DNA of 64,000 bases, taken from assembly GCF_025447595.1 (NCBI RefSeq), contig NZ_JAOEJU010000007.1, positions 62,001 through 126,000 of the forward strand, read 5' to 3'. Positions 54,332 through 63,837 of the stretch are shown here, one piece after another. The number at the start of each line of letters is the position of its first letter. Position 1 is the first letter of the stretch. The translations under genes were made by a program, and so were the position numbers. The notes beneath the pieces were generated by a model. That model was given only the letters and a program-made list of their open reading frames with translations, was not told the DNA's origin and ran no database searches. The stretch comes from Pseudomonas koreensis. GTDB lineage: Bacteria; Pseudomonadota; Gammaproteobacteria; Pseudomonadales; Pseudomonadaceae.

Positions 54332-54337
54332 TATAAT
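54332..54337 (+). promoter_or_regulatory. Possible sigma-70 -10 element of the ccm operon
   Basis: A perfect TATAAT lies in the 197-base gap between the divergent fliK-like and ccmA genes. The -35 region about 17 bases upstream (TCTGGA) is poor. It would give a leader of about 135 bases before the ccmA start. No other gene is visible in the gap. Confidence 0.5.
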
Positions 54338-54477
54338 GCCGCCCGTCGTTCCAGGAGTGGCGAAAACATTGCAATTGTTTGACGCAGCTCTCTAGATCGA
54401 GCCGTCAATGCATCTATGCTGCAACTCTTTAACGGCCGCGCCAGAGCCGACTTGAACCGTATAAGGCCCGTGAACCC

Positions 54478-55113
54478 TTGACCAGTCCTGTCCTGCAAAC
54501 CGTTGCCCTCGCGTGTGAACGTGATCTCAGACTGCTCTTCGACAATCTCGAATTGAGACTGGCCAGTGGCGATATGGTGCAGATCAGCGGCCCCAACGGC
54601 AGCGGCAAGACCAGCCTGTTGCGTTTGCTGGCCGGTCTGATGCAGCCGACCGACGGTCAGGTGCTGCTCAACGGCAAACCGCTGGGCGAGCAGCGCAGCG
54701 AGCTGGCGCGCAATCTGTTGTGGATCGGCCACGCCGCCGGGATCAAGGACTTGCTCACGCCGGAAGAAAACCTCGCCTGGCTTTGCGCCCTGCATCAACC
54801 CGCCGAACGCGACGCGATCTGGCAGGCCCTGGCGGCGGTTGGATTGCGTGGTTTCGAGGATGTTCCCTGCCACAGTCTGTCCGCCGGCCAGCAGCGCCGC
54901 GTGGCACTGGCGCGGTTGTATCTGGACAGCCCGCCGTTGTGGATTCTCGACGAACCGTTCACTGCGTTGGACAAGCAGGGCGTCGCACAGCTTGAAGAAC
55001 ACCTGGCCGGGCACTGCGAACGGGGAGGGCTGGTGGTGCTGACCACGCACCACACACTGAGCCGGATGCCGGCCGGTTATCGCGACATCGATCTGGGGAA
55101 CTGGGCAGTATGA
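54478..55113 (+). CDS. ccmA: Cytochrome c maturation ABC transporter ATPase CcmA
   Basis: This 211-aa ABC ATPase has Walker [19 protein letters not shown], signature [18 protein letters not shown] and Walker [13 protein letters not shown]. With CcmB, CcmC and CcmD it drives release of heme-loaded CcmE in the periplasm. It starts at TTG 54478 after AAGG; no ATG fits the conserved N-terminus. First gene of ccmABCDEFGHI, overlapping ccmB by four bases. Confidence 0.95.
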   Translation: MTSPVLQTVALACERDLRLLFDNLELRLASGDMVQISGPNGSGKTSLLRLLAGLMQPTDGQVLLNGKPLGEQRSELARNLLWIGHAAGIKDLLTPEENLAWLCALHQPAERDAIWQALAAVGLRGFEDVPCHSLSAGQQRRVALARLYLDSPPLWILDEPFTALDKQGVAQLEEHLAGHCERGGLVVLTTHHTLSRMPAGYRDIDLGNWAV

Positions 55114-55778
55114 GTGTGTTCGGCCTGCTGGTTGCCCGTGAATCCCGACTGCTGTTCCGCCGCCCGGCGGAGCTGGCCAATCCGCTGATTTTCTTCGCCA
55201 TCGTCATCGCCTTGTTCCCGCTGGCCGTCGGACCGGAAACTCAAGTATTGCAAAACTTGTCCCCGGGGTTAGTCTGGGTGGCGGCACTTTTGTCGGTCCT
55301 GCTCTCGCTGGACGGGCTTTTCCGCAGTGATTTCGAAGATGGCTCCCTTGAACAGTGGGTCCTTTCGCCGCACCCCCTGCCACTTCTGGTATTGGCCAAG
55401 GTGCTGGCACACTGGCTTTTTTCCGGGCTGGCACTGGTTTTGCTCTCGCCGTTACTGGCGTTGATGCTCGGGTTGCCGGCTGCGTGTCTGCCGGTATTGC
55501 TGCTTTCGTTGCTGCTGGGAACACCGGTGCTGAGCTTGCTCGGCGCGGTGGGCGCGGCGCTGACGGTCGGTCTGAAACGCGGTGGCCTGTTGCTGGCGCT
55601 GCTGATTCTGCCGTTGTACATCCCGGTGTTGATCCTGGGCAGTGGCGCCTTGCAGGCGGCGTTGCAGGGTATGCCGGCGATTGGTTATCTGTTGTGGCTT
55701 GGTAGCCTGACCGCCCTGGCAATAACCCTGACACCCTTTGCAATAGCTGCTGGCCTGAAGATCAGCGTCGGCGAATAA
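55110..55778 (+). CDS. ccmB: Heme exporter membrane protein CcmB
   Basis: This 222-aa protein has six predicted membrane helices ([17 protein letters not shown], then [19 protein letters not shown] and others) and the conserved [17 protein letters not shown]. It is the permease partner of CcmA. A 78-base gap with a 19-base palindrome separates it from ccmC. Confidence 0.95.
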   Translation: MSVFGLLVARESRLLFRRPAELANPLIFFAIVIALFPLAVGPETQVLQNLSPGLVWVAALLSVLLSLDGLFRSDFEDGSLEQWVLSPHPLPLLVLAKVLAHWLFSGLALVLLSPLLALMLGLPAACLPVLLLSLLLGTPVLSLLGAVGAALTVGLKRGGLLLALLILPLYIPVLILGSGALQAALQGMPAIGYLLWLGSLTALAITLTPFAIAAGLKISVGE

Positions 55779-55784
55779 TGAGGT

Positions 55785-55803
55785 CTGGTTAAAATTTAAC
55801 CAG
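55785..55803. repeat. 19-base perfect palindrome between ccmB and ccmC
   Basis: CTGGTTAAA (55785-55793), a central A, and TTTAACCAG (55795-55803) form a perfect dyad inside the operon. It could be a dimeric-regulator site or a small mRNA hairpin (7 bp with a 5-base loop). Confidence 0.55.
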
Positions 55804-55856
55804 CAAAGACCCTGAGACTGCTCACACCGATGAGCGGCACCCGTGATGGAAACAGT

Positions 55857-56612
55857 ATGAACTGGACCTGGTTTCACAAGCTCGGCTCGCCCAAGTGGTT
55901 CTACGGCATCAGCAGCAAGTTTCTGCCGTGGTTGAGCATCGCAGCGTTGTTGCTGATCTCCGTTGGCGTCATCTGGGGCCTGGCCTTCGCGCCGCCGGAC
56001 TATCAGCAAGGCAACAGCTTTCGCATCATCTACATCCATGTACCCGCCGCGATGCTCGCTCAGTCGATCTACGTGATGCTGGCGGTGTGCGGCGTGGTCG
56101 GTCTGGTGTGGAAGATGAAACTGGCCGACGTCGCCCTGCAATGCGCTGCACCGATCGGCGCTTGGATGACCGCCGTGGCGCTGGTCACCGGGGCAATCTG
56201 GGGCAAGCCGACCTGGGGTTCGTGGTGGGTCTGGGACGCGCGGCTGACCTCGATGCTGATTCTGCTGTTCCTGTATTTCGGCGTGATTGCGCTGGGCAAC
56301 GCCATCAGCAACCGCGACAGCGCTGCCAAGGCCTGCGCGGTGCTGGCCATCGTCGGTGTGATCAACATTCCGATCATCAAATACTCGGTGGAGTGGTGGA
56401 ACACCCTGCACCAGGGCGCGACTTTCACCCTCACCGAAAAACCGGCGATGCCCGTCGAGATGTGGCTGCCGCTGCTGCTGACGGTGCTGGGTTTCTACTG
56501 TTTCTTCGGCGCCGTACTGTTGCTGCGCATGCGCCTTGAAGTGCTCAAGCGCGAAGCCCGCGCCAGTTGGGTCAAAGAAGAAGTGCAGAACAGCCTGGAG
56601 GCCGCTCGATGA
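55857..56612 (+). CDS. ccmC: Heme handling protein CcmC
   Basis: This 251-aa inner-membrane protein has six helices and the tryptophan-rich WWD domain [18 protein letters not shown] that binds heme for transfer to CcmE. ATG 55857, nine bases after GGAAAC, gives the usual [17 protein letters not shown] start; ATG 55830 would add nine residues. It overlaps ccmD by four bases. Confidence 0.95.
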   Translation: MNWTWFHKLGSPKWFYGISSKFLPWLSIAALLLISVGVIWGLAFAPPDYQQGNSFRIIYIHVPAAMLAQSIYVMLAVCGVVGLVWKMKLADVALQCAAPIGAWMTAVALVTGAIWGKPTWGSWWVWDARLTSMLILLFLYFGVIALGNAISNRDSAAKACAVLAIVGVINIPIIKYSVEWWNTLHQGATFTLTEKPAMPVEMWLPLLLTVLGFYCFFGAVLLLRMRLEVLKREARASWVKEEVQNSLEAAR

Positions 56613-56785
56613 GTTTCGCGTCATTCGGCGACTTCCTCGCCATGGGCCATCACGGCCTGTATGTCTGGTCGGCCTACGGCATCTGTCTGGCGGTACTGAT
56701 CCTCAACGTGGCGGCGCCGATCGCGGCCCGCAAGCGTTATCTGCAACAAGAGGCGCGTCGTCTGCGCCGGGAGAACGGCAAGTGA
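56609..56785 (+). CDS. ccmD: Heme exporter small protein CcmD
   Basis: This 58-aa protein has one membrane helix ([20 protein letters not shown]) followed by a basic tail ([16 protein letters not shown]), typical of CcmD, which helps release CcmE from CcmABC. The start and end each overlap the neighbouring gene by four bases. Confidence 0.92.
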   Translation: MSFASFGDFLAMGHHGLYVWSAYGICLAVLILNVAAPIAARKRYLQQEARRLRRENGK

Positions 56786-57237
56786 ATCCGCTGCGTAAAA
56801 AGCGTCTGATCATCATCCTGGCAATTCTGGTAGGGGTCGGCGCTGCCGTCGGCCTGGCCCTGAGCGCCCTGCAGCAGAACATCAACCTGTTTTACACCCC
56901 GACCCAGATCGCCAACGGCGAAGCGCCGCAGGACACCCGCATCCGCGCCGGCGGCATGGTCGAGAAGGGCTCGCTGCAACGCTCCACGGATTCGCTGGAC
57001 GTCAAATTTGTGGTCACTGACTTCAACAAGTCCGTGACCATCACCTATCGTGGCATCCTGCCGGACCTGTTCCGCGAAGGGCAGGGCATCGTGGCGCTCG
57101 GCAAGCTCAACGCCGATGGCGTGGTGGTCGCCGATGAAGTGCTGGCCAAGCACGACGAGAAATACATGCCGCCGGAAGTGACCAAAGCCCTGAAGGACAG
57201 CGGTCAATCCGCGCCAACCCCTGCGAAGGAGGGTTGA
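56782..57237 (+). CDS. ccmE: Heme chaperone CcmE
   Basis: This 151-aa periplasmic protein is anchored by an N-terminal helix ([20 protein letters not shown]). It binds heme covalently through H124 in [13 protein letters not shown], with Y128 as the axial ligand. It starts at GTG 56782, overlapping ccmD. It carries heme from CcmC to CcmF. Confidence 0.95.
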   Translation: MNPLRKKRLIIILAILVGVGAAVGLALSALQQNINLFYTPTQIANGEAPQDTRIRAGGMVEKGSLQRSTDSLDVKFVVTDFNKSVTITYRGILPDLFREGQGIVALGKLNADGVVVADEVLAKHDEKYMPPEVTKALKDSGQSAPTPAKEG

Positions 57238-57240
57238 TCG

Positions 57241-59229
57241 ATGACATCCACCATATTCATTCCCGAGCTCGGCCATCTGGCCATGATCCTCGCGCTGTGT
57301 TTTGCGCTGGTACAGGCCGTGGTGCCGTTGCTTGGCGCCTGGCGCGGCGACCGTCTATGGATGGGCCTGGCGCAGCCGGCGGCGTGGGGGCAGTTCGCGT
57401 TCCTGCTGTTCGCCTTCGGTTGCCTGACCTATGCGTTCATGACCGACGACTTCTCCGTGGCTTACGTCGCGATGAACTCCAACAGCGCGTTGCCGTGGTA
57501 CTACAAGTTCAGCGCGGTGTGGGGCGCCCACGAAGGGTCGCTGCTGCTGTGGGCGTTGATCCTCGGTGGCTGGACCTTCGCGGTGTCGGTGTTCTCCCGG
57601 CAGTTGCCGCAAGTGATGCTCGCTCGCGTGTTGGCAGTGATGGGCATGATCAGCACCGGTTTTCTGCTGTTCCTGATTCTGACCTCCAACCCGTTTTCGC
57701 GGATCCTGCCGCAAATCCCGGCCGACGGTCGTGACCTCAATCCGTTGCTGCAGGACATCGGCCTGATCGTCCATCCGCCGATGCTCTACATGGGCTACGT
57801 CGGTTTCTCGGTGGCGTTCGCGTTCGCCATCGCCGCGTTGCTCGGTGGTCGTCTCGATGCCGCGTGGGCACGCTGGTCGCGTCCGTGGACCATCGTCGCC
57901 TGGGCCTTCCTCGGCATCGGCATCACCCTCGGTTCGTGGTGGGCCTACTACGAGCTCGGCTGGGGCGGCTGGTGGTTCTGGGACCCGGTGGAAAACGCCT
58001 CCTTCATGCCTTGGCTGGTGGGCACGGCGCTGATTCACTCGCTGGCAGTCACCGAGAAACGTGGCGTGTTCAAGAGCTGGACGGTGTTGCTGGCGATTGC
58101 CGCGTTCTCCCTGAGCCTGCTCGGTACTTTCCTGGTGCGTTCCGGTGTGCTGACCTCGGTGCACGCGTTTGCCTCGGATCCCGAGCGTGGCGTGTTCATC
58201 CTGATCTTCCTGCTGTTCGTGGTCGGTGGTTCGCTGACCCTGTTTGCCTTGCGCGCCCCGGTGGTCAAGAGCCAGGTCGGCTTCAACCTGTGGTCACGAG
58301 AAACCCTGCTGCTGGGCAACAACCTGGTGCTGGTGGTGGCGGCGTCGATGATCCTGCTCGGCACGCTGTATCCGCTGATTCTCGATGCGATCAGCGGCGC
58401 CAAGCTGTCGGTCGGCCCGCCGTACTTCAACGCGCTGTTCATTCCGTTGATGGCGCTGCTGATGCTGGTGATGGCGGTCGGCGTGATCGTGCGATGGAAA
58501 GACACCCCGGTGAAATGGCTGGTCAGCATGCTGACCCCGGTGCTGCTGGGCAGCGTTGCGCTGGCAGTGGTGGCCGGTGTCGCCTACGGCGATTTCAACT
58601 GGGCGGTGATCGCGACGTTCCTGCTCGCGGCCTGGGTATTGCTGGCCGGTGTGCGCGACATCTTCGACAAGGCTCGCCACAAAGGCCTGATCAAAGGCCT
58701 GCCGACCCTGACCCGCAGTTACTGGGGCATGCAGATCGCCCACCTCGGTATCGCCGTCTGCGCGCTGGGCGTGGTGTTGTCGAGCCAGAACAGTGCCGAA
58801 CGCGACCTGCGCCTGGCGCCGGGCGAGTCGATGGACCTGGCCGGTTATCAGTTCGTGTTTGAAGGCGCCAAGCATTTCGAAGGCCCGAACTTCACCTCCG
58901 ACAAGGGCACCGTCCGGGTGATCCGCAACGGTCAGGAAGTCAGCGTGCTGCACCCGGAAAAACGTCTGTACACCGTACAGAACTCGGTGATGACCGAGGC
59001 GGGGATCGACGCCGGTTTCACCCGCGACCTCTACGTCGCCTTGGGCGAACCGCTGGGCGATGGCGCCTGGGCGGTGCGGGTCCACGTCAAACCGTTCGTG
59101 CGCTGGATCTGGTTCGGCGGCCTGCTGACCGGTTTCGGTGGTCTGCTGGCGGCGCTGGATCGGCGTTATCGAGTAAAGGTCAAAGCCAAGGTGCGTGAAG
59201 CGCTGGGCATGGAAGGAGCCGCTGCATGA
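57241..59229 (+). CDS. ccmF: Cytochrome c heme lyase subunit CcmF
   Basis: This 662-aa protein has about 14-15 membrane helices and the WWD heme-handling domain GWGGWWFWDPVENASFMPW. Other conserved parts are YYKFSAVWGAHEGSLLLWAL and HPPMLYMGYVGFSVAFAFAI. It joins heme to apocytochrome with CcmH and CcmI. It overlaps ccmG by four bases. Confidence 0.96.
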   Translation: MTSTIFIPELGHLAMILALCFALVQAVVPLLGAWRGDRLWMGLAQPAAWGQFAFLLFAFGCLTYAFMTDDFSVAYVAMNSNSALPWYYKFSAVWGAHEGSLLLWALILGGWTFAVSVFSRQLPQVMLARVLAVMGMISTGFLLFLILTSNPFSRILPQIPADGRDLNPLLQDIGLIVHPPMLYMGYVGFSVAFAFAIAALLGGRLDAAWARWSRPWTIVAWAFLGIGITLGSWWAYYELGWGGWWFWDPVENASFMPWLVGTALIHSLAVTEKRGVFKSWTVLLAIAAFSLSLLGTFLVRSGVLTSVHAFASDPERGVFILIFLLFVVGGSLTLFALRAPVVKSQVGFNLWSRETLLLGNNLVLVVAASMILLGTLYPLILDAISGAKLSVGPPYFNALFIPLMALLMLVMAVGVIVRWKDTPVKWLVSMLTPVLLGSVALAVVAGVAYGDFNWAVIATFLLAAWVLLAGVRDIFDKARHKGLIKGLPTLTRSYWGMQIAHLGIAVCALGVVLSSQNSAERDLRLAPGESMDLAGYQFVFEGAKHFEGPNFTSDKGTVRVIRNGQEVSVLHPEKRLYTVQNSVMTEAGIDAGFTRDLYVALGEPLGDGAWAVRVHVKPFVRWIWFGGLLTGFGGLLAALDRRYRVKVKAKVREALGMEGAAA

Positions 59230-59762
59230 GACGTTGGTTGATGCTGGTGCCATTGGCGATTTTCCTGCTGGTGGCCGTATTCCTTTATCGCGGTCTGTAC
59301 CTGGATCCGGCGGAGTTGCCGTCGGCGATGATCAACAAGCCGTTCCCGGAGTTTTCCCTGCCAGTGGTGCAGGGCGACAAGACCCTGACCCGCGCTGACA
59401 TTCTCGGCAAACCGGCACTGGTCAACGTCTGGGGCACCTGGTGCATTTCCTGCCGGGTCGAGCACCCGGTGTTGAACAAACTCGCCGAGCGCGGCGTGGT
59501 GATCTACGGCATCAACTACAAGGACACCAACGCCGATGCGTTGAAGTGGCTGGCCGAGTTCCACAACCCGTATCAACTGGACATCCGCGACGACGAAGGC
59601 TCGCTGGGCCTGAACCTTGGGGTGTACGGCGCGCCGGAAACCTTCTTCATTGACGCCAAGGGCATCATCCGCGACAAATACGTCGGCGTGATCGACGAGC
59701 AGGTCTGGCGCGAAAAACTGGCGGCCAAATATCAGGCGCTGGTCGATGAGGCCAAGCCATGA
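59226..59762 (+). CDS. ccmG: Periplasmic thioredoxin CcmG/DsbE
   Basis: This 178-aa protein has an N-terminal membrane anchor (LMLVPLAIFLLVAVFLYR) and a thioredoxin fold with active-site WCISC (C73 and C76) in VNVWGTWCISCRVEHP. The cis-proline region is GAPETFFIDAKG. It keeps apocytochrome cysteines reduced for heme attachment. Overlaps ccmH by four bases. Confidence 0.95.
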   Translation: MRRWLMLVPLAIFLLVAVFLYRGLYLDPAELPSAMINKPFPEFSLPVVQGDKTLTRADILGKPALVNVWGTWCISCRVEHPVLNKLAERGVVIYGINYKDTNADALKWLAEFHNPYQLDIRDDEGSLGLNLGVYGAPETFFIDAKGIIRDKYVGVIDEQVWREKLAAKYQALVDEAKP

Positions 59763-60229
59763 AGCGCTTTTTAGCTGCCATGGTACTGGGCTTGAGCCTG
59801 GCCGGCGTGGCCCACGCGGCCATCGACACCTACGAGTTTGCCAAAGAAGGCGATCGCGAGCGTTTTCGCGAGCTGACCAAGGAACTGCGCTGCCCAAAAT
59901 GCCAGAACCAGGACATCGCCGACTCCAATGCACCGATTGCCGCCGACCTGCGTAAAGAGATTTTCCGCATGCTCGGCGAGGGCAAGGACAATCAGCAGAT
60001 CATCGACTTCATGGTCGATCGCTACGGTGATTTCGTCCGCTACAAACCGGCGCTCAATGCCAAGACCGCGTTGCTCTGGTTCGGTCCGGCCGGCCTGTTG
60101 CTGGGCGGTTTTGTCGTGATCGCGGTGATCGTCCGCCGCCGTCGCGGGCAACGCGCCGAGACGCCGCAATCGCTGTCCCCTGAAGAGCGTCAGCGCCTCG
60201 ACCAACTGTTGGATAAAAACCAAGAATGA
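59759..60229 (+). CDS. ccmH: Cytochrome c maturation protein CcmH
   Basis: This 156-aa protein has a signal peptide ([13 protein letters not shown]), the redox motif [19 protein letters not shown] (C45 and C48) and a C-terminal membrane helix ([20 protein letters not shown]). It works with CcmG on the CXXCH site of apocytochrome. Equivalent to the N-terminal half of E. coli CcmH. Overlaps ccmI by four bases. Confidence 0.95.
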   Translation: MKRFLAAMVLGLSLAGVAHAAIDTYEFAKEGDRERFRELTKELRCPKCQNQDIADSNAPIAADLRKEIFRMLGEGKDNQQIIDFMVDRYGDFVRYKPALNAKTALLWFGPAGLLLGGFVVIAVIVRRRRGQRAETPQSLSPEERQRLDQLLDKNQE

Positions 60230-61428
60230 TTGATTTCTGGCTTGCCGCAGGGCTGTTGCTTCTGGTCGCCCTGAGTTTTCTGCTGATCCCCGTCCTGCGT
60301 GAACGTCGCGCCCAGCGTGAAGAGGATCGAACCGCTCTCAACGTCGCCCTGTATCAGGAACGCGTCGCCGAACTGCAATCGCAGCAGGCCGAAGGCGTAC
60401 TCGATGCTGCGCAAATGGATAGCGGCCGTGCCGAAGCGGCCCGTGAATTGCTGGCCGATACCGAAGGTGTGGCGCCGGTGCGAGTTTCGCGTCTGGGCAA
60501 GCCGTTGCCATTGCTGGCGGCCGTGCTGGTGCCGGTACTGGGCCTGGGTCTGTATCTGCACTTTGGCGCGAGCGACAAGGTCGAACTGACCCGCGAGTTC
60601 GCCCAGGCGCCGCAGTCGATGGAAGAGATGACCCAGCGTCTGGAACGCGCAGTCGCGGCGCAACCGGATTCGGCTGAAGGCGTGTATTTCCTCGGTCGCA
60701 CCTACATGGCTCAGGATCGTCCGGCGGACGCGGCGAAGATGTTCGAGCGCGCCGTCAATCTCGCCGGTCGACAGCCGGAACTGCTTGGCCAGTGGGCGCA
60801 GGCCCAGTACTTTGCCGACAACAAAAAATGGTCGGACAAGGTTCAGGCCCTGACCGACGAAGCACTGAAAGCCGATCCGAAAGAAGTCACCAGTCTCGGC
60901 CTGTTGGGCATCGCCGCGTTCGAAGGCGAGCGCTATCAGGAAGCCATCGACTACTGGAACCGTCTGCTGGCGCAATTGCCGCCGCAGGACAAATCCCGCG
61001 AGGCCCTGCAGGGCGGCATCACCCGCGCAACCGAGAAACTGCAAGCCAGCGGCGGCAAGGTCGCCCAGGCACCGGCGGCGAAAGCGGCGGCATTGTTGAA
61101 AGTGCGTGTGGATCTGGCCAGTGAACTCAAAGCCAAGGTGCAACCGGGCGACAGCGTGTTCATTTTTGCCCGCGCCACTTCGGGCCCGCCGGCACCGCTG
61201 GCAGCCAAGCGCCTGACTGTCGCCGATCTGCCGGTGACCGTCGAACTGGGCGATGCCGACGCGATGATGCCGCAATTGAAACTGTCGAACTTCCCCGAAG
61301 TCCAACTGGTTGCGCGCATCTCCCGTGCCGGTCAGCCGACCGCCGGAGAGTGGGTCGGTCGCAGCCGGCCTCTGGCCAGCAGCACCACCGCGCCGCAGAC
61401 ACTGACCATCGACAGCCCGGACAAATAA
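60226..61428 (+). CDS. ccmI: Cytochrome c maturation protein CcmI (TPR)
   Basis: The protein has 400 aa. Two N-terminal membrane helices ([39 protein letters not shown]) are separated by a cytoplasmic helical loop. Periplasmic TPR repeats follow ([40 protein letters not shown]), then a beta-rich C-terminal domain. It presents apocytochrome to the CcmF/H lyase. Last gene of the operon; a lipoprotein gene follows after 27 bases. Confidence 0.93.
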   Translation: MIDFWLAAGLLLLVALSFLLIPVLRERRAQREEDRTALNVALYQERVAELQSQQAEGVLDAAQMDSGRAEAARELLADTEGVAPVRVSRLGKPLPLLAAVLVPVLGLGLYLHFGASDKVELTREFAQAPQSMEEMTQRLERAVAAQPDSAEGVYFLGRTYMAQDRPADAAKMFERAVNLAGRQPELLGQWAQAQYFADNKKWSDKVQALTDEALKADPKEVTSLGLLGIAAFEGERYQEAIDYWNRLLAQLPPQDKSREALQGGITRATEKLQASGGKVAQAPAAKAAALLKVRVDLASELKAKVQPGDSVFIFARATSGPPAPLAAKRLTVADLPVTVELGDADAMMPQLKLSNFPEVQLVARISRAGQPTAGEWVGRSRPLASSTTAPQTLTIDSPDK

Positions 61429-61455
61429 CCGGGAAACCACAGGAAACGCACCGCC

Positions 61456-61863
61456 ATGAACGCCATCGCCCGAATCACAGTCCTCACACTGGCCCTGGGC
61501 TTGAGCGCATGTGCGGTGCAACGACCGGAACCGACGACGCGGCTGCCGCCGATCCCGCCGTCACAACCCAGCCCGACCCCGTCGACCACCCCGACGCCGA
61601 GCAAACCGGGCATCCCGGCCAAACCCGCCAAACCGGTCCCGCGCACCTCCGCCAGCTTCGCCCCACCACCGGGCGGCAACAGCCACTGGGACCAGAAACT
61701 GGGCGTGTACGTGCTCGACGACCAGACCAACACCTTCTACCGCCAGCGCACCTACTACCGCTGGAACAACGGCTGGAGCCGCTCGATCAGCCCCAACGGC
61801 CCGTGGGAAGAAACCAACATCCACGGCGTACCGGCGGGACTGGGCAAGCAGTTCGGGGAGTAA
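61456..61863 (+). CDS. Small proline-rich putative lipoprotein
   Basis: This 135-aa protein has a signal peptide ending in a lipobox (LALGLSACAV; Cys at about residue 19), then a Pro/Thr/Ser-rich linker (about 25-70) and a compact Tyr/Trp-rich C-terminal domain (WDQKLGVYVLDDQTNTFYRQ, YYRWNNGWSRSISPNGPWEE). Probably outer-membrane anchored. The domain resembles repeats seen in other small pseudomonad envelope proteins, but I assign no function. It is probably cotranscribed with ccmI and ends in a terminator. Confidence 0.75.
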   Translation: MNAIARITVLTLALGLSACAVQRPEPTTRLPPIPPSQPSPTPSTTPTPSKPGIPAKPAKPVPRTSASFAPPPGGNSHWDQKLGVYVLDDQTNTFYRQRTYYRWNNGWSRSISPNGPWEETNIHGVPAGLGKQFGE

Positions 61864-61866
61864 TAA

Positions 61867-61894
61867 AAAACGGCGATCTTTGGATCGCCGTTTT
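61867..61894 (+). terminator. Terminator after the ccm operon and lipoprotein gene
   Basis: AAAACGGCGATC (61867-61878), loop TTTG, GATCGCCGTTTT (61883-61894): a perfect 12-bp stem with A and T flanks, able to act in both directions, including for the minus-strand HTH gene. Confidence 0.9.
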
Positions 61895-61994
61895 GCTGTG
61901 TGGGGTGAAGAAGAGGGCAAGCCACATCAGAAAATCTCTCAAGGGGCGGGGTACAAGACGCATGCATCATATAAAGCAGTGAAAGAAGAATGCC

Positions 61995-62462
61995 TCACTC
62001 GTATCCTGTCCTTAACGCCTGAGCCTGCTCTGCGAGAAGCGCCATTGCCTGCTCGCTGGCGGTGGTGCGCCGGGTCTTATAGTCCATCAGATCGGCAAAA
62101 CGCACACGTCGGTGCTTGCCTGTTTTGTGGTAGGACAACTCGCCGCTTTCCAGCAGTTTTATGAGGTGTGGACGTGAGACGTTGAGCAGGTCGGCGGCTT
62201 CCTGGGTCGTCAATTCGGCATGCACCGGTACGACCTGCACCGCGTTGCCGGCTGCCAGCTCCGCCAGAATGTCGATCAGCAAGCGCAGGGCCGAGGTGGG
62301 CAGTTCGACGCGATGAGCTTCGTTCTGCTCGTCGAAAATCTGGATGTGCTGGGTCTCGAAGTGGGTCGCAAGGTAAGCGGCCAGGGCACGCTGCCCTTCA
62401 ATGGCGGCTTTTACTTCGCGTTCAACAGGGAGGCTGATGGAGGGATGAATAACGGTCGACAT
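61995..62462 (-). CDS. Excisionase-type HTH protein, antitoxin-like
   Basis: The protein has 155 aa. The N-terminal half is helical (SLPVEREVKAAIEGQRALAA). The C-terminal MerR/excisionase helix-turn-helix has HAELTTQEAADLLNVSRPHL and LLESGELSYHKTGKHRRVRF. Proteins of this layout usually act as antitoxins to a PIN-domain toxin encoded immediately downstream. Here only ~130 bases remain before the convergent terminator and no PIN gene is visible, so it appears orphaned. A start at ATG 62460-62462 is chosen; a TTG further upstream is less likely. Palindromic operator candidates lie just upstream. Confidence 0.75.
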   Translation of the reverse strand: MSTVIHPSISLPVEREVKAAIEGQRALAAYLATHFETQHIQIFDEQNEAHRVELPTSALRLLIDILAELAAGNAVQVVPVHAELTTQEAADLLNVSRPHLIKLLESGELSYHKTGKHRRVRFADLMDYKTRRTTASEQAMALLAEQAQALRTGYE

Positions 62463-62499
62463 GGCGAGTCCGGCTTTGGAAATGAGGAGTGCCGGAACG

Positions 62500-62528
62500 T
62501 TATTCGAAATAAGCGAAAATCGCAATAA
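62500..62528 (-). promoter_or_regulatory. Operator-like dyads upstream of the HTH antitoxin-like gene
   Basis: TTATTCGAAATAA (62500-62512) and GCGAAAATCGC (62513-62523) are adjacent perfect dyads, followed by another AATAA (62524-62528). They lie 38-66 bases before the start and are AT-rich against the background, as expected for an autoregulated antitoxin promoter. Confidence 0.5.
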
Positions 62529-62546
62529 ACGAAACGGGTGTGGGTT

Positions 62547-63434
62547 TTATGGTTTTTTCGCCAACAACCCCTGCACATATTCAACGAACGCCCGCGCCTT
62601 GACACTGGCCAGCCTGCCCGTCGGAAACACCGCCCACAATTCCTGCTTCGGCAAGGTCCAGTCGTTCATGACCGCCTTGACCGCACTGCTGGCCAGTTCC
62701 GGCGCGAACATCCATTCCGAGCCCAGCGCCAGGCCTTGGTGGGCCAGCACCGCCTCGCGCAAACCTTCGGCAGCGCTGACGCGCAGGCGGCCGTTGACGG
62801 TCACCGACTGTTCTTCATCAGCCTTGGTGAAATGCCAGGTGGCTCCACCGCCACGGTTGTAGATGACCGCGCGGTGTAGGGTCAGGTCGGCAGGGCAGTC
62901 GGGTTCACCGTGACTGGCGAAGTACGCTGGAGTACCCAGCACAACGCGCCGGCATTCGGCGATCTTGCGGACCGTCAGGCCAGAGTCACTGAGCGGGCCC
63001 AGGCGCAGGGCGATGTCGATGCCTTCTTCCACCAGATTGATGTTCTGATCGTCGAGCAACAGGTCGACATTGAGTTGCGGGTGCTGATCGAGGAACGGTC
63101 CCAGGTGCGGCACCACGTGCATCCGTCCAAAGGTCACGGCGGTGCTGACCCGCAGATTGCCGCTCAGGCCGCCGGCCACGCCACGGGCAGCGTTGTCGGC
63201 CTCGTCGGCTTCTTCGAGCGCACGCTTGGCCCGCTCGAAAAACGCCAGCCCGGCCTCGGTCGGCGTCAGGCCCCGGGTCGAGCGCAACAGCAGGCGCACG
63301 GCGAGGCGGGTTTCGAGTTGGGCAATGGTTTTCGACACGGCGGGCTGGCCGACATTCAACCGCCGGGCAGCGGCGGAAAACGAGCCGGTTTCCACGACGT
63401 AGACGAAGGTTTCCATGGCGACGAGGCGGTCCAT
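62547..63434 (-). CDS. LysR-family transcriptional regulator
   Basis: This 295-aa protein has an N-terminal winged helix-turn-helix (METFVYVVETGSFSAAARRL, NVGQPAVSKTIAQLETRLAV) and a C-terminal effector domain of the CrgA/PA2206-like class (GNLRVSTAVTFGRMHVVPHL; DDQNINLVEEGIDIALRLGP). Effector and target genes are unknown. The adjacent divergent gene is hicA, which is unlikely to be its target; a diverged metabolic partner may be missing. Confidence 0.88.
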   Translation of the reverse strand: MDRLVAMETFVYVVETGSFSAAARRLNVGQPAVSKTIAQLETRLAVRLLLRSTRGLTPTEAGLAFFERAKRALEEADEADNAARGVAGGLSGNLRVSTAVTFGRMHVVPHLGPFLDQHPQLNVDLLLDDQNINLVEEGIDIALRLGPLSDSGLTVRKIAECRRVVLGTPAYFASHGEPDCPADLTLHRAVIYNRGGGATWHFTKADEEQSVTVNGRLRVSAAEGLREAVLAHQGLALGSEWMFAPELASSAVKAVMNDWTLPKQELWAVFPTGRLASVKARAFVEYVQGLLAKKP

Positions 63435-63579
63435 CAGCGGTCCTTGTAAAAAAGAGAGGGGTCAGCGGCAGCGAAAGCCTGATCACGCCTGAGTTTAATC
63501 GGGCCCGGGGACAGTGCATCAATCACATGCTGCAAAACAACCGAACGTCGTGCTGCGAATTTCTGTGCTTGAGTAAAGA

Positions 63580-63593
63580 TAACTCTAGAGTTA
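63580..63593 (+). promoter_or_regulatory. Palindrome upstream of hicAB, candidate HicB operator
   Basis: TAACTCTAGAGTTA is a perfect 14-base dyad 31 bases before the hicA start, in an AT-rich patch where the promoter should lie. HicB-type antitoxins commonly repress their own operon through such sites. Confidence 0.55.
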
Positions 63594-63624
63594 CTTTTGT
63601 TGAGCCGAAGCAAGGAGGCGGTTG

Positions 63625-63837
63625 GTGCAGAGCAGGTTATTGATCAAGGAGCTGGAGGAGGCAGGCTGGACGCTGGACCGGATAACCGGCAGCCACCACA
63701 TCTTCACGCACCGTTACAACCCATACACGATTCCCGTCCCTCATCCGAAAAAGGATTTACCGGTCGGGACGGTCAAGAGCATCAGGAGGCGTGCCGGGTT
63801 GTACAACCCGCCAGCCAGTTACAGAGGAGATCCGTAA
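63625..63837 (+). CDS. hicA: Toxin HicA (mRNA interferase)
   Basis: This 70-aa double-stranded RNA-binding-like toxin has the catalytic-histidine motif GSHHIFTHR (His at 24-25) followed by IPVPHPKKDLPVGTVKSIRR. It starts at GTG 63625, seven bases after AGGAGG; TTG 63622 is an alternative. It cleaves mRNA to slow growth and is neutralised by HicB. Its stop overlaps the hicB ATG by one base. Confidence 0.9.
   Translation: MQSRLLIKELEEAGWTLDRITGSHHIFTHRYNPYTIPVPHPKKDLPVGTVKSIRRRAGLYNPPASYRGDP

Noticed and set aside
61895..61994. Remnant of a PIN toxin gene downstream of the HTH antitoxin-like gene
   Set aside because: Reading the minus strand, no PIN-like Asp motifs or conserved C-terminal segment can be recognised.
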